A stretch of DNA of 64,000 nucleotides from the NCBI RefSeq assembly GCF_004331415.1, contig NZ_SJOP01000003.1, forward strand, positions 248,001 to 312,000, given 5' to 3'. Below, piece after piece: positions 54,491-64,000 of this stretch. The notes beneath the pieces were generated by a model. It was not told the DNA's origin and searched no databases. It saw only the letters and a list, made by a program, of their open reading frames with translations. Every line of letters begins with the position of its first letter. Within the stretch, counting starts at the first letter, position 1. A program made the position numbers and the translations under genes. The DNA comes from Kosakonia quasisacchari (GTDB lineage Bacteria > Pseudomonadota > Gammaproteobacteria > Enterobacterales > Enterobacteriaceae).

Positions 54491-55693
54491 ATGACTTCCG
54501 AAACTCATGGTTCCGTGGCGGCTTCCGTGCGCCATTTTCTCTTTCAGGGCAGCGGGAAGGGCTATTTCGTGGTTTGGCTGGTCAATATTCTGCTGACCTT
54601 AATAACGCTGGGGTTATATTTGCCGTGGGCGTTAGTGCGCGCGCGTCGTTATTTTTATGAGAATACTGAACTTAGCGGTGCGCGTTTTTCTTATCATGCG
54701 ACCGGGCGTTCTATTTTTGTCGGCTGGCTCTGCCTGTTAGTGCTGTATGTGATTTTCTTTATTAACGTGGCCTACCAGAACGTACTTTTACAGCTCTGTA
54801 TGATGGGCCTGTTCCTGATTTTCTTCCCGTGGTTGATTACTCAGGGTCTGCGTTATCAAATGTTGATGACAGAGATTAACGGCGTGCGGTTTAATTTTTA
54901 CGCCAGTCCTCTGCGCGCCTGGTGGGTGATGATGGGCTGCCCGCTGTTGATTATTATCGCCTCGGTGGTAGTGTTCTCCCTCTTTGTGACTTCGGCATTA
55001 AGTAGCGGCTCATATGGCGCTATTTCCGTGATGATTGGTATCGGTACATTGGTATTACTGCTGGGTATTGCCATTATGCAGGGCGTATATGCTGCGCAAT
55101 GGTTTGGCATGCTGATTAATAATTTGCAGTACGGCAAACTGAAATTCTCGGCTGAAATTTCAATGAAAAAATGCATCACCATTGTAGTGCTGTCGATGCT
55201 GCTGTTTGTGCCGTTTATTGTGCTGGTAATGGTGATGATTATTCCGTCATTCATTACGATGTCAGAATATGCTTATGCAGCGGGCGGCGATCCGGAGCAA
55301 TTAGCGCTGATGATGGGGCCGCTTTACGGCAAATTAGTACTGAGCTACCTGATTTATATTGTCGGGGCGATTGTCTGCTTCCTTTTTGCGTTTGTGAAAC
55401 TGCGCGCCTACATTTACGGGCAACTGGCGCTGGAAGGGAACATTCGTTTCTCCTCAACGGTGGCGATGGGCCGTATGTTCTGGATTTCCATCAGCAATAT
55501 GATTGTGTGCTGCGTCACGCTGTTCCTGGCATGGCCGTGGGCGAAAGTGCGTATGACCCGTTATCTGCTGGAAAATACCCATGTTCATGGCGACCTTGAA
55601 GCATTGCCACTGGAAGATCATGGTGTGCAGCCCGCGAAAGATCCGGCGAATCTGCTGGCTCGCGGCTTGTCATTCTACCCGGCGGTGCTGTAA
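54491..55693 (+). CDS. yjgN: DUF898 inner-membrane protein YjgN
   Basis: A 400-residue protein with about nine hydrophobic segments and the DUF898 repeats LYLPWALVRARRYFYENTELSGARFSY near the start and LAWPWAKVRMTRYLLENTHVHG near the end. Function is unknown. The ATG at 54491 (MTSETHGSVAASVRHF) agrees with E. coli YjgN. Confidence 0.93.
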   Translation: MTSETHGSVAASVRHFLFQGSGKGYFVVWLVNILLTLITLGLYLPWALVRARRYFYENTELSGARFSYHATGRSIFVGWLCLLVLYVIFFINVAYQNVLLQLCMMGLFLIFFPWLITQGLRYQMLMTEINGVRFNFYASPLRAWWVMMGCPLLIIIASVVVFSLFVTSALSSGSYGAISVMIGIGTLVLLLGIAIMQGVYAAQWFGMLINNLQYGKLKFSAEISMKKCITIVVLSMLLFVPFIVLVMVMIIPSFITMSEYAYAAGGDPEQLALMMGPLYGKLVLSYLIYIVGAIVCFLFAFVKLRAYIYGQLALEGNIRFSSTVAMGRMFWISISNMIVCCVTLFLAWPWAKVRMTRYLLENTHVHGDLEALPLEDHGVQPAKDPANLLARGLSFYPAVL

Positions 55694-55695
55694 TT

Positions 55696-55726
55696 CGCCG
55701 GATGGTGATGATGTCTTATCCGGCCA
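55696..55726. repeat. REP element after yjgN
   Basis: gccggat and atccggc arms around a short centre, a standard REP palindrome just before the shared terminator. Confidence 0.65.
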
Positions 55727-55732
55727 GAAATT

Positions 55733-55767
55733 AAAAAAGCCGGGCATCGCTGCCCGGCTTTTTTTAT
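55733..55767. terminator. Bidirectional terminator between yjgN and valS
   Basis: Stem gccgggc / gcccggc with a 6-nt loop, six A on the left and seven T on the right; it serves both convergent genes. Confidence 0.92.
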
Positions 55768-55776
55768 GCGCGATGA

Positions 55777-58632
55777 TTACAGCGCGGCGATAACCGCCTG
55801 CTGCTCAATCAGCTTCGCTTTTGCTTCCGCGTAGCCATCAAGCTTCTCGCGTTCTTTGGCAATTACCGCTTCCGGCGCGCGCGCCACAAAACCTTCGTTG
55901 CCCAGCTTACTTTCGATGCGGCCAATTTCCTGCTCAACTTTCGCTACTTCTTTCGCCAGACGTGCCAGCTCTGCGTCTTTGTCGATAAGACCCAGCATTG
56001 GGATCAGCAATTCTGCGCCGTCGACGATTTTGGTTACTGAAACCGGGCCCTTATCGTTGGCAGGCAGGACAGTGATGCTCTCCAGACGCGCCAGTGTTTG
56101 CAGGAAGCTCAGGTTGTCATTTACACGACGCTTCGCTTCCTCGTTCGCGCTACGCAGTAGCAGCTCCAGCGGTTTACCCGGCGCAATATTCATTTCAGCA
56201 CGAATATTACGTACCGCGATGATCGCCTGTTTCAGCCACTCGGTATCTGCCAGCGCTTTCTCATCCACCTGCGCCGCGTCGTACTGCGGGAACGGCTGCA
56301 ACATAATGGTGTCGGCGGTAATGCCTTTCAGTACTTTCACGCGCTGCCAGATGGTTTCGGTGATAAACGGAATGATCGGATGCGCAAGGCGCAGCAGACC
56401 TTCCAGCACGGTGACCAGCGTGTTACGGGTGCCACGCAGTTCCGCTTCAGAACCACCGTTCATGACCGGTTTGGTGAGCTCCAGATACCAGTCACAGAAC
56501 TGGTTCCAGGTGAACTCATACAGAATGCCCGCCGCGATATCGAAACGGAAGTTATCCAGCGCGTCACGATAGGCTTTGATGGTCTGGTTGAATTCGGCCA
56601 GGATCCAGCGGTCCGCCAGTGACAGCACCATTTCACCGCCGTTGAAGCCGCAATCCTGATCTTCGGTGTTCATCAGTACAAAGCGGCTGGCGTTCCACAG
56701 CTTGTTACAGAAGTTACGGTAACCTTCCAGGCGTTTCATATCCCAGTTGATGTCGCGGCCGGTTGAAGCCAGCGCCGCGAGGGTGAAACGCAGGGCGTCG
56801 GTGCCGTGCGGTTCAATGCCGTCCGGGAACTGTTTCTCGGTGCGCTTGCGGATTTTCTCCGCCAGCTGTGGCTGCATCATGTTGCCGGTGCGTTTTTCCA
56901 GCAGATCTGCCAGCGAAATACCGTCAACCATATCCAGCGGGTCAATCACGTTGCCCTTGGATTTGGACATCTTCTGGCCTTCATCATCGCGGATAAGACC
57001 GGTCATGTAGACGGTTTTAAACGGCACCTGCGGCTTGCCGTCTTCATCTTTGATGAAGTGCATGGTCATCATGATCATGCGCGCAATCCAGAAGAAGATA
57101 ATGTCAAAGCCGGAAACCATCACGCTGGTCGGGTGGAACTGGCGCAGCGCGTCGGTGTTTTCCGGCCAGCCGAGGGTTGAGAACGTCCACAGCGCGGAGG
57201 AGAACCAGGTATCCAGTACGTCGTCGTCCTGGCGCAGGGCGACATCGGCGGCCAGATTGTTTTCCTGGCGCACTTCGTCTTCATTGCGGCCAACATAAAC
57301 GTTGCCTTCGTTGTCGTACCACGCCGGAATGCGGTGACCCCACCACAGCTGACGGGAGATACACCAGTCCTGAATGTCGCGCATCCAGGAGAAATACATG
57401 TTTTCGTACTGTTTCGGCACGAACTGAATGTCGCCATTTTCAACGGCTTCCACCGCCGGTTTCGCCAGCACATCGGCACGCACATACCACTGGTCGGTGA
57501 GCATTGGTTCGATAACCACGCCGCCGCGATCGCCGTACGGAACAGTCAGGTCGTGCGGTTTGATCTCTTCCAGCAGGCCAAGCGCGTCAACAGCCGCGAC
57601 GATAGCTTTACGCGCGGCAAAACGCTCCAGCTTCTGGAACTCAGCCGGGATATCCGCCGGATAAACGTCAGATTCGTTGCCGTTGGTGTCGTACACCTGT
57701 GCGCTTTCACGGATATCACCGTCAAAGGTCAGAATGTTGATCATTGGCAGCTTGTGGCGACGGCCGACTTCATAGTCGTTAAAGTCGTGCGCCGGGGTGA
57801 TTTTCACGCAGCCGGTGCCTTTTTCCATGTCGGCGTGTTCGTCGCCCACAATCGGAATGCGGCGGTTCACCAGCGGCAGCACCACGAATTTGCCAATCAG
57901 ATCTTTGTAGCGCGGATCTTCCGGGTTCACCGCCACGCCGGTATCACCCAGCAGGGTTTCCGGGCGCGTGGTGGCAACCACCAGGTAATCTTTACCGTCG
58001 GCGGTTTTCGCACCGTCGGCCAGCGGGTAGCGGATATGCCACATTGAGCCTTTCGACTCGCGGTTTTCCACTTCCAGATCGGAAATCGCCGTGCGCAGTT
58101 TTGGATCCCAGTTCACCAGGCGTTTGCCACGGTAAATTAAGTCTTCTTTATACAGGCGGACGAACACTTCTTTTACGGCGTTGGAGAGGCCTTCGTCCAT
58201 GGTGAAGCGTTCACGATCCCAGTCTACGGAGTTACCGAGACGGCGCATCTGGCGGGTAATGGTACCGCCGGATTCCGCTTTCCACTGCCAGATTTTGTCG
58301 ATAAAGGCGTCGCGACCGTAGTCGTGGCGGGTTTTACCCTCTTCGGCGGCAATTTTACGCTCAACCACCATTTGGGTGGCGATACCCGCGTGGTCAGTCC
58401 CCGCTTGCCACAGGGTGTTTTTCCCCTGCATGCGCTGGTAGCGGATCATGGTGTCCATGATGGTCTGCTGGAAGGCGTGGCCCATATGCAAACTGCCGGT
58501 GACGTTCGGCGGCGGGATCATGATGCAGAAGCTTTCCTGGCTTTCATCACCGTTCGGTTTGAAATAGCCCTGCTTTTCCCACTGCTCGTACAGCGGCTGT
58601 TCGATATCTTTGGGGTTGTATGTCTTTTCCAT
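55777..58632 (-). CDS. valS: Valyl-tRNA synthetase
   Basis: A 951-residue class I synthetase with the HIGH-type HMGH (about residues 49-52, [15 protein letters not shown]), KMSKS in [14 protein letters not shown], an editing domain between them, and a C-terminal coiled coil ([22 protein letters not shown]) that binds tRNA. Its start overlaps the holC stop by one base, indicating cotranscription. Confidence 0.99.
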   Translation of the reverse strand: MEKTYNPKDIEQPLYEQWEKQGYFKPNGDESQESFCIMIPPPNVTGSLHMGHAFQQTIMDTMIRYQRMQGKNTLWQAGTDHAGIATQMVVERKIAAEEGKTRHDYGRDAFIDKIWQWKAESGGTITRQMRRLGNSVDWDRERFTMDEGLSNAVKEVFVRLYKEDLIYRGKRLVNWDPKLRTAISDLEVENRESKGSMWHIRYPLADGAKTADGKDYLVVATTRPETLLGDTGVAVNPEDPRYKDLIGKFVVLPLVNRRIPIVGDEHADMEKGTGCVKITPAHDFNDYEVGRRHKLPMINILTFDGDIRESAQVYDTNGNESDVYPADIPAEFQKLERFAARKAIVAAVDALGLLEEIKPHDLTVPYGDRGGVVIEPMLTDQWYVRADVLAKPAVEAVENGDIQFVPKQYENMYFSWMRDIQDWCISRQLWWGHRIPAWYDNEGNVYVGRNEDEVRQENNLAADVALRQDDDVLDTWFSSALWTFSTLGWPENTDALRQFHPTSVMVSGFDIIFFWIARMIMMTMHFIKDEDGKPQVPFKTVYMTGLIRDDEGQKMSKSKGNVIDPLDMVDGISLADLLEKRTGNMMQPQLAEKIRKRTEKQFPDGIEPHGTDALRFTLAALASTGRDINWDMKRLEGYRNFCNKLWNASRFVLMNTEDQDCGFNGGEMVLSLADRWILAEFNQTIKAYRDALDNFRFDIAAGILYEFTWNQFCDWYLELTKPVMNGGSEAELRGTRNTLVTVLEGLLRLAHPIIPFITETIWQRVKVLKGITADTIMLQPFPQYDAAQVDEKALADTEWLKQAIIAVRNIRAEMNIAPGKPLELLLRSANEEAKRRVNDNLSFLQTLARLESITVLPANDKGPVSVTKIVDGAELLIPMLGLIDKDAELARLAKEVAKVEQEIGRIESKLGNEGFVARAPEAVIAKEREKLDGYAEAKAKLIEQQAVIAAL

Positions 58633-59075
58633 TATTTCCAGGTTGCCGTGTTCAGGTTGAAACCAGCCATGCGGTACGCTTTATAGCGTTCGCGCGCCAG
58701 TTGTTTCAGAGAATCTTCGTGAGGAACGAAGTCTATCACTTCTGTGAAAGCGGTGGCAAAATCTGCAAATTCCGCGCGCAGGCTGATCAAAATATCGCGC
58801 GGGCTGCTGTTGCGTTTTTGTGGCCAGGCCAGCTCCACCGGCGCACCGCCGCGTGGTCCTTCGCCTGCCAGGTTGTGCGGCACAAAGCTCTCCGCCGGGC
58901 GCGCCCACAGCGCTTCATCCAGACGAATTGCTTGTTGTTCATCGGCACAGGCAATCAGCACGCGTTTACCGTTACGCCAACGTTCTGCGGCAATTTCACA
59001 CACCAGTTGTTCGACGGCGTTTAAGCCGTCAGCGGCGTTGTCATTGTCCAGAAGGTAGAACGTTGCATTTTTCAT
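58632..59075 (-). CDS. holC: DNA polymerase III subunit chi
   Basis: A 147-residue subunit of the clamp-loader complex that connects SSB to psi and the holoenzyme. [29 protein letters not shown] matches the family start. It lies directly before valS, and the pepA gene is upstream, as in E. coli. Confidence 0.97.
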   Translation of the reverse strand: MKNATFYLLDNDNAADGLNAVEQLVCEIAAERWRNGKRVLIACADEQQAIRLDEALWARPAESFVPHNLAGEGPRGGAPVELAWPQKRNSSPRDILISLRAEFADFATAFTEVIDFVPHEDSLKQLARERYKAYRMAGFNLNTATWK

Positions 59076-59125
59076 ATATGGGGCTTTTAGTTGAGGATTT
59101 AAACGCGGTATCCGTCGTCTTTCAC

Positions 59126-59215
59126 GCTGCGTCTTTGTTGGCTTCCTTTGCGCACCCCAGTCACATAGTTATCTATGCTGCTGGGGATTTGCTCAGTTGC
59201 CGCCGCGATGCAACG
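59126..59215. repeat. Dispersed imperfect-palindrome repeat, copy B (pepA-holC)
   Basis: The second copy of the element at 30124-30207. The central stem is ccccag / ctgggg around tcacatag-tta-tctatgctg. It lies between pepA and holC. Confidence 0.72.
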
Positions 59216-59254
59216 CGAAATCCATCGGGTACAGCATCCGCATTGCGCGAGGGT

Positions 59255-59285
59255 ACAGGCCGGATAAGCGCGCTATCCGGCCTTG
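59255..59285. repeat. REP element downstream of pepA
   Basis: gccggat / atccggc palindrome starting 8 bp past the pepA stop on the minus strand. Confidence 0.7.
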
Positions 59286-59292
59286 ACGACGC

Positions 59293-60807
<1,515 letters not shown>

Positions 60808-61071
60808 CTACGCTCCTGAATCTTAAAGACAACGGCGGCGGCTACGGATAGAATTGCAAGCTTTCGTAACTCGTGTCCGCTGTTGCGGTGACTTCGTGTT
60901 AATCTTAATGTTACTTCGGTTTCGGCACGTCAGAATCGGGTCTTACGCGCGTATCCGCTGAGTATATTAATCTTAGCGATCATTTCGACGACTCAAGAGA
61001 ATAAATGACGTTTAAGCCATGAAACAAGCTATTTTCCAGCAAAAATACTGGTTTTTACGGGCGTATTTAAA

Positions 61072-62172
61072 GTGATAATCATAAGATATCTGGTACGGGA
61101 GACGCTAAAAAGCCAGCTTGCGATCCTATTCATCCTGCTTCTGATTTTCTTTTGTCAGAAACTGGTAAGGATTTTAGGCGCAGCCGCTGATGGCGAAATC
61201 CCTACGAACCTCGTGCTCTCACTGCTGGGGCTGGGCGTGCCGGAAATGGCGCAGCTTATCCTGCCGTTGAGTCTGTTCCTCGGCCTGCTGATGACGCTGG
61301 GCAAACTTTACACAGAAAGTGAAATCACCGTGATGCACGCTTGCGGCCTGAGCCGCTCGGTGCTGGTGAAAGCGGCGATGATCCTCGCGTTGTTCACCGG
61401 GGTTGTCGCTGCAGTCAACGTCATGTGGGCAGGCCCGTGGTCTTCCCGCCATCAGGATCAAGTGCTGGCAGACGCGAAAGCGAACCCAGGCATGGCAGCG
61501 CTGGCGCAGGGACAATTCCAGCAGGCGACGGATGGCAGTTCGGTGCTGTTTATTGAAGGTGTTGAAGGCAAAAACTTCACCAACGTTTTCCTCGCGCAGA
61601 TCCGCACTAAAGGTACTGCTCGCCCGTCTGTGGTGCTGGCGGATTCCGGGCATCTCTCGCAGCATAAAGACGGCTCGCAGGTGGTGACGCTCAATACCGG
61701 CACCCGTTATGAAGGCACCGCGTTGCTGCGTGACTTCCGCATCACGGATTTCCAGAACTATCAGGCGATTATTGGTCACCAGGCGGTGGTGCTCGATCCG
61801 TCGGATACCGAACAGATGGGCATGCGCACGCTGTTCAAAACAGATACGCCGCGCGCACGCGCTGAACTGCACTGGCGCTTAACGCTGGTGTTTACGGTCT
61901 TTATGATGGCGCTGATGGTGGTGCCGCTGAGTGTGGTCAACCCGCGTCAGGGGCGCGTATTGTCGATGCTCCCCGCCATGCTGCTTTATCTGGTCTTCTT
62001 CCTGCTGCAAACCACGCTGCGTTCGAACGGCGCGAAAGGCAAACTGGATCCGTTGGTGTGGATGTGGCTGGTAAACCTGGCCTATTTCGCGCTGGCCGTG
62101 GTGCTGAACTTGTGGGATACGGTGCCAATGCGCCGGGTTCGCGCCCGTTTTACGCGTAAAGGAGCGGTATAA
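61072..62172 (+). CDS. lptF: LPS export ABC permease LptF
   Basis: A 366-residue inner-membrane subunit of the LptB2FGC machine that extracts LPS from the membrane. It has six membrane segments: two near each end of a periplasmic beta-jellyroll domain (about 130-260). The start is GTG (translated MIIIRYLVRETL), as in E. coli. It overlaps lptG by one base. Confidence 0.97.
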   Translation: MIIIRYLVRETLKSQLAILFILLLIFFCQKLVRILGAAADGEIPTNLVLSLLGLGVPEMAQLILPLSLFLGLLMTLGKLYTESEITVMHACGLSRSVLVKAAMILALFTGVVAAVNVMWAGPWSSRHQDQVLADAKANPGMAALAQGQFQQATDGSSVLFIEGVEGKNFTNVFLAQIRTKGTARPSVVLADSGHLSQHKDGSQVVTLNTGTRYEGTALLRDFRITDFQNYQAIIGHQAVVLDPSDTEQMGMRTLFKTDTPRARAELHWRLTLVFTVFMMALMVVPLSVVNPRQGRVLSMLPAMLLYLVFFLLQTTLRSNGAKGKLDPLVWMWLVNLAYFALAVVLNLWDTVPMRRVRARFTRKGAV

Positions 62173-63254
62173 TGCAGGCTTTTGGCGTACTCGACCGCTA
62201 TATCGGTAAAACCATTTTCACCACCATCATGATGACGCTGTTCATGCTGGTGTCGCTCTCCGGCATTATCAAATTTGTTGATCAGTTGAAAAAAGCCGGG
62301 CAGGGGAGCTATGACGCGCTGGGCGCGGGGATGTACACCATTCTCAGCATCCCAAAAGATATTCAAATCTTCTTCCCGATGGCTGCGCTGCTTGGCGCGC
62401 TGTTAGGGCTGGGCATGCTGGCGCAGCGCAGTGAGTTGGTGGTCATGCAGGCTTCCGGCTACACCCGCATGCAGGTGGCGCTGTCGGTCATGAAAACGGC
62501 CATCCCGCTGGTGTTACTGACCATGGCGATTGGCGAATGGGTGGCGCCGCAGGGTGAGCAAATGGCGCGTAACCAGCGTGCACAGTCGATGTATGGCGGC
62601 TCGCTGCTCTCCACACAATCGGGTTTGTGGGCGAAAGACGGCAGCAACTTTATCTATATTGAGCGCGTAAAAGGCGACGATGAACTCGGCGGCGTGAGCA
62701 TTTATGCCTTCAATAAAGAGCGCCGTTTGCAGTCGGTGCGCTATGCCGCGTCGGCGAAGTTCGATCCGCAGGAGAAGATCTGGCGGTTGTCGCAAGTTGA
62801 TGAATCTAACCTGACGGATCCGAAACAGGTGACCGGCGCGCAAACCGTGAGCGGCATCTGGAAAACGAACCTTACGCCGGACAAACTCGGGGTGGTGGCG
62901 CTGGATCCGGACGCGCTCTCCATCAGCGGTTTGCATAACTACGTGAAGTACCTCAAGTCGAGTGGCCAGGATTCCGGGCGCTATCAGCTCAATATGTGGA
63001 GCAAAATCTTCCAGCCGCTATCCGTGGCGGTGATGATGCTAATGGCGCTGTCGTTTATTTTCGGGCCGCTGCGCAGCGTGGCGATGGGCGTACGTGTTGT
63101 CACCGGCATCAGCTTCGGCTTCGTCTTCTACGTGCTGGATCAGATTTTCGGCCCATTGACGCTGGTATACGGCATTCCGCCAGTGGTTGGCGCACTGTTG
63201 CCGAGCGCCAGCTTTTTCCTGATTAGCCTGTGGCTGATGATGCGAAAAAGCTAG
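62172..63254 (+). CDS. lptG: LPS export ABC permease LptG
   Basis: A 360-residue partner of LptF with the same fold: N-terminal membrane segments, periplasmic domain around residues 130-260 and C-terminal segments (LSVAVMMLMALSFIFGPLRS). GGAG in the end of lptF is its ribosome site. It closes the lptFG operon, followed by a terminator at 63268. Confidence 0.97.
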   Translation: MQAFGVLDRYIGKTIFTTIMMTLFMLVSLSGIIKFVDQLKKAGQGSYDALGAGMYTILSIPKDIQIFFPMAALLGALLGLGMLAQRSELVVMQASGYTRMQVALSVMKTAIPLVLLTMAIGEWVAPQGEQMARNQRAQSMYGGSLLSTQSGLWAKDGSNFIYIERVKGDDELGGVSIYAFNKERRLQSVRYAASAKFDPQEKIWRLSQVDESNLTDPKQVTGAQTVSGIWKTNLTPDKLGVVALDPDALSISGLHNYVKYLKSSGQDSGRYQLNMWSKIFQPLSVAVMMLMALSFIFGPLRSVAMGVRVVTGISFGFVFYVLDQIFGPLTLVYGIPPVVGALLPSASFFLISLWLMMRKS

Positions 63255-63265
63255 TTGATTCCTGA

Positions 63266-63298
63266 AAAGAGAGGCTGAGGCCTCTCTTCTTTTTTCTG
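63266..63298 (+). terminator. Terminator of lptFG
   Basis: Stem agagaggc / gcctctct with loop tgag followed by a T-rich tract. Confidence 0.9.
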
Positions 63299-63311
63299 CA
63301 AGGAGCACCGC

Positions 63312-63794
63312 ATGTTGATACGTGCAGCGACGCATCTCTCTGTCATGATCGTGTCTTGTTTGTTGAGTGCGCTGGTTACCGTGGCGATGCTGAGTGCGCA
63401 GTGGGCGCTTTCCCTCCTCGGCGATAGCGCGGTGCTGGCGCTTGAACTGCTGGTAGCCGTTATTGCGCTGAGCCTGGTTCATTGGCTGATTCAGCGAGCG
63501 GATACGCTGGCACAGCAGGTCGGCACCGTGCGGCGCGGTTCACCACAAGAGTCACAGGCAGACCGGGTGCTCGCCCGGTTTAGCGCGGCGGAAAACACGC
63601 TGAGCAGCCTGTGGATGGCGTTTTCTCTTCCGGCCATCGCCGGGTTCTTCCTGCTGGATTCGCGTACCGCCTTGTCTTTGCACGGTGTGCTGCTGGTGCT
63701 GGCGATTAGCGGGATTCTTGTGCTTGGCAACCGTCTCGACACGCTGCGCAACCTGCGCGGTTACGCGGTGGATTTTGGCCGCAGAGCACCGTGA
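63312..63794 (+). CDS. Small membrane protein of unknown function
   Basis: A 160-residue protein with four likely membrane segments: residues 8-33, 40-62, 98-118 and 124-142. A polar region of about 35 residues (QRADTLAQQVGTVRRGSPQESQADRVLARFSAAENT) lies between segments two and three. AAGGAG precedes the ATG. No family is recognised. It stands between the lptFG terminator and a dihydroxyacetone-kinase-like gene. Confidence 0.72.
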   Translation: MLIRAATHLSVMIVSCLLSALVTVAMLSAQWALSLLGDSAVLALELLVAVIALSLVHWLIQRADTLAQQVGTVRRGSPQESQADRVLARFSAAENTLSSLWMAFSLPAIAGFFLLDSRTALSLHGVLLVLAISGILVLGNRLDTLRNLRGYAVDFGRRAP

Positions 63795-63879
63795 ACCCAT
63801 TCAGTAAAATCTGTTCTTTACCCCGTCCCGCACTGTGCGGGCTATGCTTGAGAAACGATTCACAACTTTTTGGAATATT

Positions 63880-64000
63880 ATGTCCAGATTCTTTTTCAAC
63901 GACCGCAAACAGCTGGTCAATGATGCCATTGAAGGTTTGGTAATTTCTGCACCACACGGCAACCTCGTTCGACTCGATATCGATCCCGCTATTCGCATTG
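63880..64000 (+). CDS. Dihydroxyacetone kinase, N-terminal fragment
   Basis: Forty residues are visible before the right edge. The start MSRFFFNDRKQLVNDAIEGL and the following NLVRLDIDPAIRI closely match the N-terminus of DhaK-type ATP-dependent dihydroxyacetone kinases (Klebsiella and Citrobacter begin MSQFFFNQR). The enzyme phosphorylates dihydroxyacetone; whether it is the two-domain ATP-dependent form cannot be seen. The gene runs off the window. Confidence 0.75.
   Translation, partial: MSRFFFNDRKQLVNDAIEGLVISAPHGNLVRLDIDPAIRI

Overview
The window is ordinary chromosomal DNA from a member of the Enterobacteriaceae close to the Enterobacter/Kosakonia/Klebsiella/Salmonella group. The backbone follows the known enterobacterial order tamB-ytfP-ppa-ytfQRT-yjfF-fbp-mpl-yjgA-pmbA-cybC-nrdGD-treCBR-mgtA-ridA-pyrIB-argI-rraB-miaE-yjgMN-valS-holC-pepA-lptFG. 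Protein matches to these families are near full length and base composition is moderately GC-rich throughout. No rRNA, tRNA, insertion sequence, prophage or CRISPR array was seen.

Accessory genes are set into this backbone. From the left they are: a small membrane protein (775-1227); a chemoreceptor with a textbook sigma-28 promoter plus a DUF2569 protein (6956-9033); a secreted DUF4432 aldose-epimerase-like protein (11804-13012); a short repeat-flanked islet full of hairpins beside a quinone oxidoreductase/LysR pair (15887-18244); a nine-gene catabolic operon (18495-27127); an SDR/AraC pair (27161-29019); a RelB-type antitoxin with a broken RelE toxin (29112-29627); a secreted GH20 hexosaminidase (40323-42707); and an arginine deiminase operon with its own ArgR-type regulator and transporter (45006-50206).

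The most interesting block is 18495-27127. It encodes a stand-alone PRD protein, an SFCGS-family protein, DUF4312, two membrane proteins (DUF4311, DUF4310), a metallo-amidohydrolase, a DgaE-like PLP ammonia lyase, a KDGP-type aldolase, a periplasmic lactonase and a BglG-type regulator with PRDs and PTS EIIB/EIIA-like modules. Only the last enzymatic steps resemble characterised D-glucosaminate catabolism. I infer an uncharacterised uptake and breakdown route for an (N-acylated) amino sugar acid or lactone, with a non-standard transporter and PTS-linked control. A perfect 20-bp palindrome lies 68 bp before the first gene.

Regulation visible in the sequence includes leader peptides mgtL and pyrL with the pyrBI attenuator, a TreR operator, tandem ARG boxes before argI, a CRP-like site before the arginine deiminase operon, paired NrdR-like boxes plus two perfect DnaA boxes before nrdD, toxin-antitoxin operator palindromes, many bidirectional terminators, REP/BIME elements, and two copies of a larger dispersed palindromic repeat. 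The window ends inside lptG-distal genes, at the start of a dihydroxyacetone-kinase-like gene.
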